Shown: positions 36,082 to 45,006, counted from the first letter of the stretch. The stretch is DNA of 64,000 nt from Eggerthella sp. CAG:298 (GCA_000435675.1 FR895150.1:125964-189963), one strand, 5' to 3'. Notes: generated by a model not told the origin, from the letters alone. Translations and numbers: made by a program.

Positions 36082-36110
36082 CCCGGCGCGTCCCCGTTGT
36101 CCCGGCGCAC
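36082..36110. repeat. Variant copy of repeat family A
   Basis: Between ybaK and yhgE, 36089-36102 is the reverse complement of GGACAACGGGGACG, the left part of repeat family A. TTGTCCCGGCGC occurs twice in a row around it. Confidence 0.5.
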
Positions 36111-36183
36111 AACGCATTGTGCAAACAGCCGTGCTGCGTTACCCCCCCTTTTTTTTCTTCAGATTGTGCATGCAAAATTCATA

Positions 36184-38295
36184 TTAGGGAAGTAAAGGGG
36201 CATACGCTCCATCAAGGACATCGTTGCGCTCGTCACTCTTTCGAAGTGCTTGATTCGCAGGGGCTGCCGTAAGAGCCTTGATGGTTTCTTCGTCGCGCTT
36301 CCTCTTCAGCTTCAACGCAATGGGGTAAAGGATGATGGAAAGGATGACAGAGATCAGTGCGAACAACAGCAATACGCCAGCGTCCGAAAGTGCGATGCTT
36401 GGGTTCGTGCCGCTCATGCATTCTCGAATGCCGTCGACAGCGTAGGTGAAGGGGAAAAATGCCGACACGTCTGCCGTCACCCCTTCTCCAAGAACAGCAG
36501 GAAAGGTGCCTGAACAGCATGCCATTTGCACTATCAAGAAGATGACCGCAACCGCTTTTCCTGGAATATCGAAAAGACTCAGCATCTGAAGGATGCAGAA
36601 GAATGAGAATCCGATGCATGCAAGGAAGAGGATGAAGTCGCCATTTGCGATGCCCGGCACTTCCGAAATCATCGCCCCTATGGTGACCGCTGCCACGTTG
36701 AGAGCCACAAGTATAAGATAAAGCGGCCATCGTCCGAATACTGCTGCAAAGCGCCCAGCGCGTTCTGCGTTCTTCGAAGGAAACGGGTCGAAGACGAAGA
36801 AGAGAACAAGCGATCCGAGCCAGAGGCAAAGCGTAAGGAAAAGAGGGACGAAACCGTACCCGAATGCCCCAAGCTCTCCGAAGACTTCGTTCTCTATTTC
36901 AACAGGGGAGACGGCGTAAGCGCCATATTCTTCAGGTGTTGCGGAAAGGGATTCATCGAGCGCTTCGTATCCATTGGATAGCCCCTCTTGCAATCTGCCG
37001 ATCCCTTCATCTAGCTGAGCTGCTCCATCGTCGAGTGTATCCGTGCCCGCTTGGGCGGTCGATATGCCTTTGGCGATCGCGAAGCTTCCTGCCTGAGCCT
37101 TTCCCGCAGCATCGCCAACCGAACGGATGCCGCCCACGATAGTGTGAGTGCCGTAGATAAGCGTATTCGGAGCTTCTGTGTTTCCGAGCTTAGCTTCCGC
37201 TTGAGTTAGGCCTTCTTCAAGATTTTGCGCTGCCAAGGCAATGGTGGTGTTTCCGCTGTCGGTAGGGGGGCCTCCAAGTGCGGAACTTGCCTGCTGTATG
37301 CCGTTTGAAAGGGTGTGATTTTCTGCATCAGAGAGCATCGTTCTCTCAAGAGAAGCCATGGCTGCTTCGGCGGAAATCGTTCCGTTCTTCCATGCGGTAA
37401 CGGTGCTTGCGATGCCGTTCTCGACGTTTCTTGTGGCGGTCTCAGCCTGAACAAGCCGCTCGCTTATCGCTTCTGTTCCCTCGGCTATGGAAGACGCCCC
37501 TCTCTTCGCTTCGGAAATGCCGCTCCTAAGAGCTTCTGCGCCTTCTTCGACTGCAAGAGCTGCTCCCAACAGGGTAGCTTCGCCCTCCCCAGCTGTCTTC
37601 TGCTCAAGCTCTTCCAGTCCAGCAGGTAGGCTCGCAGCACCTTCTGCGAGCTCATCTAGTCCAGTGCCGAGAGCAGAGGTGCCTTCGGCTAGTTTGGAGG
37701 AACCCTCTTTCAACTGCATTGCCCCATCGACAGCATCGGAAAACCCGTCTTTAGCCTCGTATAGTCCTTCGGCCAATGCCTCGACATACTGAGCGCCGAT
37801 CTTCTCATTGACCGTTTCGCGCAAGGCTGCCTCCATCTTCGATGAAAGTGTGGACAGCATGAAATTCTTCCGCATGTTGCTGAAGAACGTGATGCTCGCT
37901 GTTTCAGGTGATGTCGATTGACCTGCTGTTATTCGTTCGCTGAAATCGGAAGGTATCACAACGGCCAGGTAGTAGTCGCTGTTCTCAAGACCTTCCTCCA
38001 CAAGATTCGGATCCTCTGGTGTCCAAAGGGCCGAATCGCTCTCCAGAATGGATGTGACCAGTTCTTCGCCATAATTCTTCGACTCGCCATCAACAAGTGC
38101 TCCCTTGTCCAGATTCACCACCGCAACAGGAAGTTCCTTCATCTTTTCATAAGGGTTCATGAACACGTTGACATACAAAAGACCGAACAGAGCTACAATA
38201 AGGGGTACTGCAACAAGCCCAATGTAGGTCAAAGGTTTGCGTCGCGCCGTGCTAAATGCATCTCGAAGAACCTTCCCAAAAGTTTTCAAGGCCAT
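36184..38295 (-). CDS. YhgE/Pip-family membrane protein (ABC-2-like)
   Basis: 703 residues. One N-terminal membrane segment follows MALKTFGKVLRDAFSTARRKPLTYIGLVAVPLIVALFGLLYV. A roughly 400-residue extracellular part comes next, with low-complexity heptad-like Ala/Gly/Glu repeats (EGSSKLAEGTSALGTGLDEL, GTDTLDDGAAQLDEGIGRLQ). Five or six membrane segments of ABC-2 permease type follow (from EYGAYAVSPVEIENEVFGELGAFGYGFVPLFL). This is the YhgE/Pip layout. I place the start at the ATG at 38295; a reading that runs to 38538 passes through the promoter region. A TetR-type regulator is divergent from it. Confidence 0.9.
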   Translation of the reverse strand: MALKTFGKVLRDAFSTARRKPLTYIGLVAVPLIVALFGLLYVNVFMNPYEKMKELPVAVVNLDKGALVDGESKNYGEELVTSILESDSALWTPEDPNLVEEGLENSDYYLAVVIPSDFSERITAGQSTSPETASITFFSNMRKNFMLSTLSSKMEAALRETVNEKIGAQYVEALAEGLYEAKDGFSDAVDGAMQLKEGSSKLAEGTSALGTGLDELAEGAASLPAGLEELEQKTAGEGEATLLGAALAVEEGAEALRSGISEAKRGASSIAEGTEAISERLVQAETATRNVENGIASTVTAWKNGTISAEAAMASLERTMLSDAENHTLSNGIQQASSALGGPPTDSGNTTIALAAQNLEEGLTQAEAKLGNTEAPNTLIYGTHTIVGGIRSVGDAAGKAQAGSFAIAKGISTAQAGTDTLDDGAAQLDEGIGRLQEGLSNGYEALDESLSATPEEYGAYAVSPVEIENEVFGELGAFGYGFVPLFLTLCLWLGSLVLFFVFDPFPSKNAERAGRFAAVFGRWPLYLILVALNVAAVTIGAMISEVPGIANGDFILFLACIGFSFFCILQMLSLFDIPGKAVAVIFLIVQMACCSGTFPAVLGEGVTADVSAFFPFTYAVDGIRECMSGTNPSIALSDAGVLLLFALISVILSIILYPIALKLKRKRDEETIKALTAAPANQALRKSDERNDVLDGAYAPLLP

Positions 38296-38361
38296 GTTCT
38301 TTCCTGACTGCTGATCAACTAAGATGTAAAAATCATACAAATGTAAGAAAATTAAAACCAT

Positions 38362-38382
38362 ATACACATTTTCAATATGTAT
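38362..38382. promoter_or_regulatory. Candidate TetR operator between yhgE and the regulator
   Basis: The half-sites ATACACAT and ATATGTAT (7 of 8 pairs) flank a TTTCA centre, within the AT-rich 100 bp that must hold both promoters. The regulator gene starts 15 bp downstream, so binding would block its own transcription. Confidence 0.5.
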
Positions 38383-38397
38383 GTTTTTGGAGGTTCC

Positions 38398-38970
38398 ATG
38401 GGAAAGAAGAGCGCCCAGACAAAGAACGCGCTGGCTGATGCTCTGGTGTCGATCCTTCTGGACAACGAGCCTGGTGCCATAACGGTAAAAGCTGTTGCGA
38501 AGACAGCCGAGGTAGACCGCCAAACTTTTTACTACCATTTCGAAGGGATGGAGGGACTCATAGGCTATCTCAGCGAAAGAGAAGTGGGTGCGCTGGCTAT
38601 GGGGCTTGAGAAGGATCTGTCTCTTGATGAGCTAGCCAGGAGGCTCATTCGTCGGGTTTTCGAAAGAAAGCGCGTCATAAAAGGGCTTCTCGATCGCTTT
38701 GGTCGATCAACGCTGAAGCGCCTACTGCATGACAAGGCGGTCAAGCTCCTGCGATCGCACGCACAGAGAGAGCTTGCTGCAATGGGAGCCTCGATCGACG
38801 CACGCCTTCGTGACGACGCTGTGGAATACTGCGCTCTTGCATCGGCATCGGTGCTCGAGGCATGGATAATGAATGAGCTGGAGATGGATACTGAACAGCT
38901 CAGTTGCTTTCTCGTTGATTCATTCAGGCAACACTTGATCGGGTTGGCGGCCACCAAAGGACAGATCTGA
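38398..38970 (+). CDS. TetR/AcrR-family transcriptional regulator
   Basis: 190 residues. The N-terminal HTH (ITVKAVAKTAEVDRQTFYYHFEGMEGLI, about 28-55) has the TetR signature. The C-terminal half is a helical ligand-binding domain of the short TetR_C kind. The start ATG at 38398 has TTGGAGG upstream. Its divergence from the yhgE gene suggests that it controls that gene and itself. Confidence 0.9.
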   Translation: MGKKSAQTKNALADALVSILLDNEPGAITVKAVAKTAEVDRQTFYYHFEGMEGLIGYLSEREVGALAMGLEKDLSLDELARRLIRRVFERKRVIKGLLDRFGRSTLKRLLHDKAVKLLRSHAQRELAAMGASIDARLRDDAVEYCALASASVLEAWIMNELEMDTEQLSCFLVDSFRQHLIGLAATKGQI

Positions 38971-39093
38971 TTTCGCTATCAGTTATCAATTGGTAATTGG
39001 TCGTTTGCAAATTGGACGCATCGATCCATGCGCTTCCAGACTAAGGCAAGTGGGGTGCTTTGAAAGCGTTCCACGCTTGGTGGCGTTCTTTGC

Positions 39094-39741
39094 CTATTCC
39101 ATTAGCATGCTGCTAGACCATCGAAGTAGTCTGTTTGCAAGTTCTTGGTCGTCCATCTGTGCGTCTCCGTCGTAGGCTTGCAAGAGCTTCTTTTCATCGC
39201 TGTTTGCTAGTTTCGATAGCTGTGCGCGGCTGTTCACGAACTCGCCTGTCTGGGCAAAATGCTTTGCGCGAATTCCGAAGAATACTGACTTCAAGCAGCC
39301 TTGCAATAGGTCTGGAAGCATGTTCGGTTCGAACACTGCTGTATGGCAAAGCGCGTGGTAGATCTCGGACGCGCATGCATCAGCTGCAAGCTTCGCTTCT
39401 TCAGCGGTGAATTCTGTGTCCATGAAGTCGAATGAACCGTATCTGATATCAGTGTCGTTTGCCAGGTTGAACACATCATGTCGTGGCCAAGCTGCAAGTA
39501 CGTCAGGCGATCCGATGAATCCGCAAGCAAGCTCAGCATGCGGCATCTTTTGAATGACGCTGCGATATGAGGCGAGGTCATCGGCGTTTAGGTCTTCTAT
39601 AGCGACCACGATATCGATGTCGCTATCTTCGCGTTGTTCGTCCCGAGCCCTGCTCCCTTGCAGTCTAACAAGTACGAGTCTCTCTTTGAACTCGGTCTTT
39701 AATTGGTCGATAAGGTCATTCATCCAAACATCAATATCCAT
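39094..39741 (-). CDS. Minimal nucleotidyltransferase-domain protein with helical tail
   Basis: 215 residues. The N-terminal fold carries the pol-beta nucleotidyltransferase signature RLQGSRARDEQREDSDIDIVV (Gly29-Ser30 and Asp41/Asp43). It continues with an alpha-helical C-terminal half that resembles HEPN-like or DUF4037-like substrate domains. Such proteins include aminoglycoside adenylyltransferases and MNT antitoxins, but no partner HEPN gene lies next to it. Substrate unknown. Confidence 0.75.
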   Translation of the reverse strand: MDIDVWMNDLIDQLKTEFKERLVLVRLQGSRARDEQREDSDIDIVVAIEDLNADDLASYRSVIQKMPHAELACGFIGSPDVLAAWPRHDVFNLANDTDIRYGSFDFMDTEFTAEEAKLAADACASEIYHALCHTAVFEPNMLPDLLQGCLKSVFFGIRAKHFAQTGEFVNSRAQLSKLANSDEKKLLQAYDGDAQMDDQELANRLLRWSSSMLME

Positions 39742-39786
39742 GAGTGCAGCCTTTCTTTCTTGTTAGTTTGCGATAGAGGTGAATCG

Positions 39787-40119
39787 CTACAACCCCAGCT
39801 GCTCTTCGCCCCACTGCTTCATGGCTAACAGGATGGGAATGAAGCTTTCGCCCTGGGCAGTCAGTTTGTACTCGACGCGCGGCGGCATCTCGCCGTAATC
39901 GATGCGTTCAAGAAAACCATCTTCGACAAGTTCCTTAAGCTGTTTGGAGAGGGTGGATTCGGAGATATTGCCGATACAGCGCCGAAGCTGTCCGAAATGT
40001 CGCACATCCTTGAGCGCGATGTAGAAGAGTATTTCGATCTTCCATTTGCCACCGATCATGCGCTGGAGCGTGGAGACCGATTTGCAGCGCTCTACCTCTT
40101 CGCCCTTCCTTCTTGCCAT
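39787..40119 (-). CDS. HxlR-family transcriptional regulator
   Basis: 110-residue winged-helix protein: VSTLQRMIGGKWKIEILFYIALKDVRHFGQLRRCIGNISESTLSKQLKELVEDGFLERIDYGEMPPRVEYKLTAQG is the HxlR signature. The start is the ATG at 40119 (TAGGAG, 8 bp), after which come MARRKGEEVERCKS. Cys13 near the N-terminus is placed like the sensing cysteine of YodB/HypR-type redox regulators. It is divergent from a radical SAM gene, and a matching operator is seen between them. Confidence 0.9.
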   Translation of the reverse strand: MARRKGEEVERCKSVSTLQRMIGGKWKIEILFYIALKDVRHFGQLRRCIGNISESTLSKQLKELVEDGFLERIDYGEMPPRVEYKLTAQGESFIPILLAMKQWGEEQLGL

Positions 40120-40134
40120 AGACGTAACTCCTAT

Positions 40135-40156
40135 GTACTGCAAAAAATATCAGTAC
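40135..40156. promoter_or_regulatory. HxlR-type operator, GTACTG-N10-CAGTAC
   Basis: Perfect 6-bp inverted arms GTACTG and CAGTAC separated by 10 bp. HxlR proteins such as YodB, CatR and HypR bind TACT...AGTA sequences of this type. It lies just upstream of the hxlR start and in the shared promoter region of the divergent radical SAM gene. Confidence 0.65.
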
Positions 40157-40237
40157 TTCCAATTCTAAAGCTTCATTTGCATGATGGATGCGACAAGCCC
40201 ACCCATCCTTCAAGAAATCCGAGGCAAGGAGCACATC

Positions 40238-41170
40238 ATGCACTACACGGGAACTATCTGGAGACCACCTTATGAGGCTGATTCACTCATCTTGGAAGCG
40301 ACTGCGGGCTGCACGCACCGCGACTGCAAATTCTGCACGCTCTACGACGAGCTCCCCTTCAAATTCAAAGCATCGGAACTCTCTACCATAGAGTCCGATC
40401 TTATTGAGGCACAGACGTGGTTCCACGATCCGCTATCGAAGATCGAGACGCGCCTCTTCAATCTCCCAGCGCCCAAACGTTGTCGGGTCTTTCTTGCAGG
40501 CGCTAATCCGTTTGCGCTGAAAGCGAGGCGTCTGCTTGAGATATCCGACCTCATTCATGAATACTTCCCGTCATGCAAAACGATCGGCTGTTTTGCGCGC
40601 GTGACAGATGTCACCTCAAAGACAGACGAGGAGCTTGCGGCGCTTCGTGAGGCGGGCTATACCGGCCTTACCATCGGAATAGAAACGGGAGACGATAAGG
40701 CGCTTGCCTTCATGAACAAAGGGTATATGGCGCAAGATATTGTTGCGGAGTGTGCACGTTTGGATGCGGCGGGTATTGCCTATACGTTTTTCTACCTTGC
40801 GGGCATCTCAGGGAAAGGGTGCGGCATTGAAGGTGCTCGGCTTACAGCAGCGGTTTGCAATCAAACGCATCCTTCTCTTATCGGTGCGAACATGCTTACC
40901 ATTTATAAGAACTCTGAGCTTTACAAAGAGATTATTGTTGGCAACTGGGAAGAAGAATCGGAGATTGAGAAGTATCAGGAGATCAAAGCTCTTGTGGAAG
41001 ATTTGGAAATTCCTGTGGAATTCGCCATGCTGGGTGCGTCGAATCCTGTGATGCTGCAAGGCAGATTGCCTGAGCAACGCGAGCAAATCGTTGCAACGCT
41101 CGACCGCGTGATCGAGGAGATCGGGGAGGACAAGCTGCGCTGTTATCGCACGAACTTGAAGCATCTGTGA
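40238..41170 (+). CDS. Radical SAM protein of unknown function
   Basis: 310 residues. The cluster cysteines are Cys25, Cys30 and Cys33 (GCTHRDCKFC), i.e. C-x4-C-x2-C rather than the usual x3, a spacing known in Elp3- and YgiQ-like branches. Then come VFLAGANPFAL, FARVTDVTSKTDEELAALREAGYTGLTIGIETGDDKAL and GISGKGCG, typical of the barrel. No partner domain is seen. The start ATG at 40238 has AAGGAG. The gene is divergent from an HxlR regulator, which suggests induction by a reactive or electrophilic compound. Confidence 0.88.
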   Translation: MHYTGTIWRPPYEADSLILEATAGCTHRDCKFCTLYDELPFKFKASELSTIESDLIEAQTWFHDPLSKIETRLFNLPAPKRCRVFLAGANPFALKARRLLEISDLIHEYFPSCKTIGCFARVTDVTSKTDEELAALREAGYTGLTIGIETGDDKALAFMNKGYMAQDIVAECARLDAAGIAYTFFYLAGISGKGCGIEGARLTAAVCNQTHPSLIGANMLTIYKNSELYKEIIVGNWEEESEIEKYQEIKALVEDLEIPVEFAMLGASNPVMLQGRLPEQREQIVATLDRVIEEIGEDKLRCYRTNLKHL

Positions 41171-41188
41171 TGCTTGAGGCTGGCTTGG

Positions 41189-41884
41189 CTACTCCTCAAT
41201 GATGACACCAAGGCGTCGAGCCAGAGCCGCAGCCTGATAGAGTTCGAGCTTCGTTCCATATACTTCGGTCATGGCATCCGATATGGCAATACCCTCGAGT
41301 TGGCATGATGTGAAATCGAGGCCGACGAGCTTCGTGCGGAAGAAACTCGTTCCAACAAAGCGGTCATCCTTGAGTGCGATGCCGTGCAGCTCCATTTCGG
41401 TCATATCCGCTGATGAGAAATCGCAAGTGTGAGCTCGAACGATCTTCCAGAGACATCGGTTGAAAGCGCTGTAGGCGAACGTGCAATCCTTTGCGGCCAC
41501 CTGTTCCCAAAGCGCTTCGGTGAAGGAGGCGCCGGCGAACTTGCAATCGTTGAACGTGCAGCGTGTGAACGCAGCGCTGTCGAATATGCTGTTGGAGAAG
41601 TTGCAACCCTCGAAGGCGATATCAACGAGAAGCGCACCGGTGAAGTCGCAACTAAGGAACTGACAATTGGAGAAGCGGCCGCTAGAAACCTCAAGCTCGA
41701 CGAAGCTCGCTTCTGTAGCATGGAGCCCGCAGAATTCGACGGCTTCGAGCGTTCCGCGGTCGGGATCGCAGAGAGCGCTCAAGGGCATATCATCGAGAGA
41801 GGCGGCTATGCGAGGTGCGGTCAGCTTGCAAGGTGATGATGCCTGGTCGTAGGCAGCTTGTGCTGAACTGGGAATAACGTGCAT
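41189..41884 (-). CDS. Pentapeptide repeat protein
   Basis: 231 residues. The central part is a run of five-residue repeats of the A-[LF]-x-x-[CSD] kind (FSNCQFLSCDFTGALLVDIAFEGCNFSNSIFDSAAFTRCTFNDCKFAGASFTEALW...), which fold as a right-handed quadrilateral beta helix. Some such proteins (Qnr, MfpA) mimic DNA and protect gyrase; others have unrelated roles. The N-terminal 50 residues are non-repetitive. Function here is open. Confidence 0.88.
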   Translation of the reverse strand: MHVIPSSAQAAYDQASSPCKLTAPRIAASLDDMPLSALCDPDRGTLEAVEFCGLHATEASFVELEVSSGRFSNCQFLSCDFTGALLVDIAFEGCNFSNSIFDSAAFTRCTFNDCKFAGASFTEALWEQVAAKDCTFAYSAFNRCLWKIVRAHTCDFSSADMTEMELHGIALKDDRFVGTSFFRTKLVGLDFTSCQLEGIAISDAMTEVYGTKLELYQAAALARRLGVIIEE

Positions 41885-42062
41885 GCCGCCCCTTTCGCCA
41901 ATAACGTCCGAACAGACTCATTTGCACCATCCTAAAACCGATCTAACGGTCTTGCAAATCGCATCCTAAGATACGAGCCAGCATCAAGATAGCAGTTCTC
42001 CCGATTCATTTGGCTTTTCGAAAAGGACAATGGGAGCGTGCAAACAGGAGACGCGGCTCTGA

Positions 42063-42089
42063 GGACAACGGGGACGTAGCTTATTGTCC
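42063..42089. repeat. Repeat family A, copy 1
   Basis: 27-bp unit beginning GGACAACGGGGACG and ending TTATTGTCC, with inverted ends GGACAA/TTGTCC. It contains the stop codon of the EamA gene. Confidence 0.8.
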
Positions 42090-42977
42090 TCGTGTGCTTC
42101 GTTTTTGAGACAGCAAAAGGCCGGCGATCGTCATGGCTAAGCCAAAGATTATAGGCGCATTCAGCGGTTCTCCCAGAATAAGAATGGAGGCAGTCGCTGT
42201 AATGGCGGGAACGAGGTAAATGTAGGTGGTCGTTGTGGTCGCTCCTAGATACTTCACGGCAACGCCCCATGTGACAAAGCACGCCGCTGATGCCACTGCA
42301 CCCAGAAAGAGCAGATTGAGCAGGTTCTGCCCGTCGAGAAGGCCAGATGGCCGTGGTGCATGCGGGTCGAAGATGAGCGTGGTAACCAAGATGATGGCAA
42401 CGCCCCAGACGAACGTGTGCTTCGTTGCTGCAATCGTTTCGTAGCCTTTCTGCGCAATGCGAGCGACCAGCGTGGAATAGACCGCCCACACAAGGGCTGC
42501 GGTTAACGCAAGCATATCGCCAAAAAGATCGAAACCAGTGAAGTTTACGATGTTGCCTTCGCCCATCGTGCCAGCACCGACAACAATAAGTCCCGCCATT
42601 GCGAGCGCGAAACCGCAGAAGAAGCGAACATTGATGGAGGAGCGGTCACCGAGGGCGGCGGAGATAAGGGTCGTGAACAGCGGCGATGCCGCTACGATCA
42701 CGCCAACGGCAGTCGCGGTGGTGAATACGAGCGCAACGTTTTCCAGCAGGTAATATGCGGCGATGCCCGTCGCTCCGGCAGCAGCGAAGAGTGCTTCATC
42801 CGCTCGCTCTTTAAGCCTCAAGACGTGAGGGCGCATGACGCAAAGGATGCAAAGGCCAAGCGCGAATCGCAAGAGCAGTATCCATAAGGGGGATATATCC
42901 ACCAAGAGCACCTTAGTGGAAACGAAGGTGATGCCCCATACGAATATGGTGAAGAGCGCAACGAAGTGGTATTTCAT
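42081..42977 (-). CDS. EamA/DMT-family transporter
   Basis: 298 residues with about ten membrane segments in two EamA repeats (FVALFTIFVWGITFVSTKVLL ... PLWILLLRFALGLCIL; second repeat around LTAALVWAVYSTLVARIA ... TTYIYLVPAITATASILILGE). Drug/metabolite exporters of this family move amino acids, metabolites or drugs. The start ATG at 42977 overlaps the stop of the AraC-type regulator by 4 bp, so both are one transcript. The stop codon lies inside a family A repeat, whose first bases replace the natural tail. Confidence 0.88.
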   Translation of the reverse strand: MKYHFVALFTIFVWGITFVSTKVLLVDISPLWILLLRFALGLCILCVMRPHVLRLKERADEALFAAAGATGIAAYYLLENVALVFTTATAVGVIVAASPLFTTLISAALGDRSSINVRFFCGFALAMAGLIVVGAGTMGEGNIVNFTGFDLFGDMLALTAALVWAVYSTLVARIAQKGYETIAATKHTFVWGVAIILVTTLIFDPHAPRPSGLLDGQNLLNLLFLGAVASAACFVTWGVAVKYLGATTTTTYIYLVPAITATASILILGEPLNAPIIFGLAMTIAGLLLSQKRSTRGQ

Positions 42978-43756
42978 TTTCGCCCTTCGCTCGTCTTGCG
43001 CATCGCGGCATAGGAACCAGGTGTGCATCCGATGCGTTTCTTGAACTCACGTGTTAGGTGCGCTTGATCCGAAAACCCGAGTTCGGCTGCTGCATCTGAT
43101 GCATGTGCGCCATTAGCCAGAAGTTCGCATGCCGCATCTACGCGGAGCGCCAGCTGATGTTGAACTGGCGTGAGGGAGAACATGCGCCTATAGGCGCGAA
43201 TGAGCGCATAGGCAGAGATGCCTTCCTTCTCCGCGAACGCCTCCACGTAGATCCTCTTTGCAAGATGCCCGAGCATATGCGCATAAAGGCGCACTGCTGC
43301 TTCCTCGTGCTTAGGGTTCGGTGGGTTCGCGTCGGGCTTTGTGGCAAGCGTCTGCTCGAAAGCCACGAACGCCTCTAAGGCCTCCTCTTCTCGGTGTCTA
43401 TCGAGCAGAGAGAATACTTCTTCAAGCTGTTCGCGTGGTAGGTCGTCGGTATTGCTTGGGAAGCAAAACCGCTCGTCATCAAGGGTTTCTGTCGCAACCG
43501 TGAAGCTGTCATAGGCAAAAGGACTTTCGCCAACCTGGGTGCAGCCATGAGAATCGCCAGGGTTGAACACAAGAATGTCACCCTTCTTTATGCGCAGGAG
43601 CTCTCCGTTGAGGACAAGCTTACGCTCACCTTCACGAACGATGCCGAAGACGTAATGGTTATGAGCGTGATCCGCGAATGGCTGCAAGATGCCACAGTAT
43701 GTTCTGCGCTCTCCTTTGAAAAGTGGGAGGGGCGTGACGGCGCAAGATTCATTCAT
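42974..43756 (-). CDS. AraC-family transcriptional regulator with cupin sensor domain
   Basis: 260 residues. The N-terminal cupin-like half (HAHNHYVFGIVREGERKLVLNGELLRIKKGDILVFNPGDSHGC) senses a ligand. The C-terminal AraC double HTH (ISAYALIRAYRRMFSLTPVQHQLALRVDAACELLANGAHASDAAAELGFSDQAHLTREFKKRIGCTPGSY) binds DNA. It is co-transcribed with the EamA exporter. A perfect 10-bp inverted repeat, TTCAAGAACA...TGTTCTTGAA (43771-43780 and 43802-43811), just upstream is its likely binding site. Confidence 0.9.
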   Translation of the reverse strand: MNESCAVTPLPLFKGERRTYCGILQPFADHAHNHYVFGIVREGERKLVLNGELLRIKKGDILVFNPGDSHGCTQVGESPFAYDSFTVATETLDDERFCFPSNTDDLPREQLEEVFSLLDRHREEEALEAFVAFEQTLATKPDANPPNPKHEEAAVRLYAHMLGHLAKRIYVEAFAEKEGISAYALIRAYRRMFSLTPVQHQLALRVDAACELLANGAHASDAAAELGFSDQAHLTREFKKRIGCTPGSYAAMRKTSEGRK

Positions 43757-43770
43757 GTAAGGCCTTTCCT

Positions 43771-43811
43771 TTCAAGAACAGGATAGCCTTCTGTTCGTTG
43801 TTGTTCTTGAA
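43771..43811. promoter_or_regulatory. Inverted repeat upstream of the araC-type gene
   Basis: Perfect 10-bp arms TTCAAGAACA and TGTTCTTGAA with a 21-bp spacer, 15 bp from the regulator start. Candidate operator or leader hairpin. Confidence 0.5.
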
Positions 43812-43867
43812 TGGAATTGCGCTTAGAAACAACGAACGTTGATTTGACCCAAAAGATGGTAGAACGC

Positions 43868-43894
43868 GGACAATAAGCTACGTCCCCGTTGTCC
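43868..43894. repeat. Repeat family A, copy 2 (inverted)
   Basis: Same 27-bp unit as at 42063, opposite orientation. It lies between the araC-type gene and msrAB. Confidence 0.8.
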
Positions 43895-44034
43895 TCCGAC
43901 ATCAACGGTGTTTTCGGAAATGAAGCTCTTTCGTTTCTCCCTAAACGCTTCAGTAGCAATAACCAGTTGACTGATCTTTTTACCACGTGCCGTGTAAGCT
44001 TGATCAAAGAGGAGTTCTACGAAGGTGGGTGACC

Positions 44035-45006
44035 ATGGATAAAGGCGAGATCGTGCTGGCAGGAGGATGCTTCTGGGGAACGGAAGCTTATCTCAAACGC
44101 CTGCCTGGCATCATCCAGACTGAAGTGGGATACGTGAATTCGAGCACCCCTCAGCCTTCCTACGAAGAGGTTTGTTCGGGCGAAACAGGAGCAGCGGAAG
44201 CGGTCCGTGTCGTTTACGATAAAGAGGTCATTCCTTTGCCGCTTCTTCTGGAAGCCTACTTGCGCACCGTCGATCCCACATCGCTGAACCGCCAAGGCAA
44301 TGACCGGGGCACCCAATATCGTACGGGTATCTACTGGACAGACGAACAAGACGCACCAATCGTTATATCTGAGCTAAACAAAGTCGAGCGGCGCATAGGC
44401 CGTCGCGTTCGTGTCGAAGCGTGCCCGCTGCAAAGCTTCTATCCAGCTGAACCGTATCATCAGAACTACCTGGACGCTAATCCTTTGGGTTATTGCCATG
44501 TCAATCTCGCCGATGCTGCAGATTTCGTTTCTGAGCATGCAGCGGATTTCGCCATCGCGCAGCATGACTATTCAAAGCCTGCAGATGCTTTGCTGGAAAC
44601 AATGCTCGATCCTGCCACGTTTGCCGTCACTCAACAGGGGGCGACCGAGCGCGCCTTTTCGCATCCCTATGATCACTTGTTTGAGGATGGTATCTATGTG
44701 GATGCGGTAACGGGTGAGCCGCTCTTCGCAGCAGCTGACAAGTTCGATTCTGGTTGTGGTTGGCCCGCGTTTGCGCACCCGATCGCCGAGTCATCCATTG
44801 TGGAGGCAGCAGATGAATCGCTTGCAGGCATGCCGCGAACCGAGGTTCGCAGTGCGCGTGGCAACAGCCATCTTGGGCATGTCTTCGAAGACGGCCCTGT
44901 TGCGTTGGGCGGACAGCGCTATTGCATCAACGGTGCAGCTTTACGCTTCGTGCCCCGCGAACAAATGGAGAATGAAGGCTACGGCTATCTGCTGAATTCG
45001 CTGTGA
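44035..45006 (+). CDS. msrAB: Methionine sulfoxide reductase MsrA-MsrB fusion
   Basis: 323 residues. The MsrA half (1 to about 160) has the catalytic Cys12 in GGCFWG, plus [19 protein letters not shown]. The MsrB half (about 185-323) has [25 protein letters not shown] and the catalytic Cys297 in [11 protein letters not shown]. The MsrB part shows no CxxC pairs, so it is a zinc-free form. The fusion repairs both S- and R-methionine sulfoxide. I start it at the ATG at 44035 (AAGGTGGG upstream). A family B repeat half overlaps the stop. Confidence 0.93.
   Translation: MDKGEIVLAGGCFWGTEAYLKRLPGIIQTEVGYVNSSTPQPSYEEVCSGETGAAEAVRVVYDKEVIPLPLLLEAYLRTVDPTSLNRQGNDRGTQYRTGIYWTDEQDAPIVISELNKVERRIGRRVRVEACPLQSFYPAEPYHQNYLDANPLGYCHVNLADAADFVSEHAADFAIAQHDYSKPADALLETMLDPATFAVTQQGATERAFSHPYDHLFEDGIYVDAVTGEPLFAAADKFDSGCGWPAFAHPIAESSIVEAADESLAGMPRTEVRSARGNSHLGHVFEDGPVALGGQRYCINGAALRFVPREQMENEGYGYLLNSL

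Noticed and set aside
37200..37800. Sequence repeats inside yhgE as DNA-level tandem repeats
   Set aside because: The periodicity is at the protein level (Ala/Gly/Glu heptad-like segments typical of YhgE) and the DNA is not repeated exactly.
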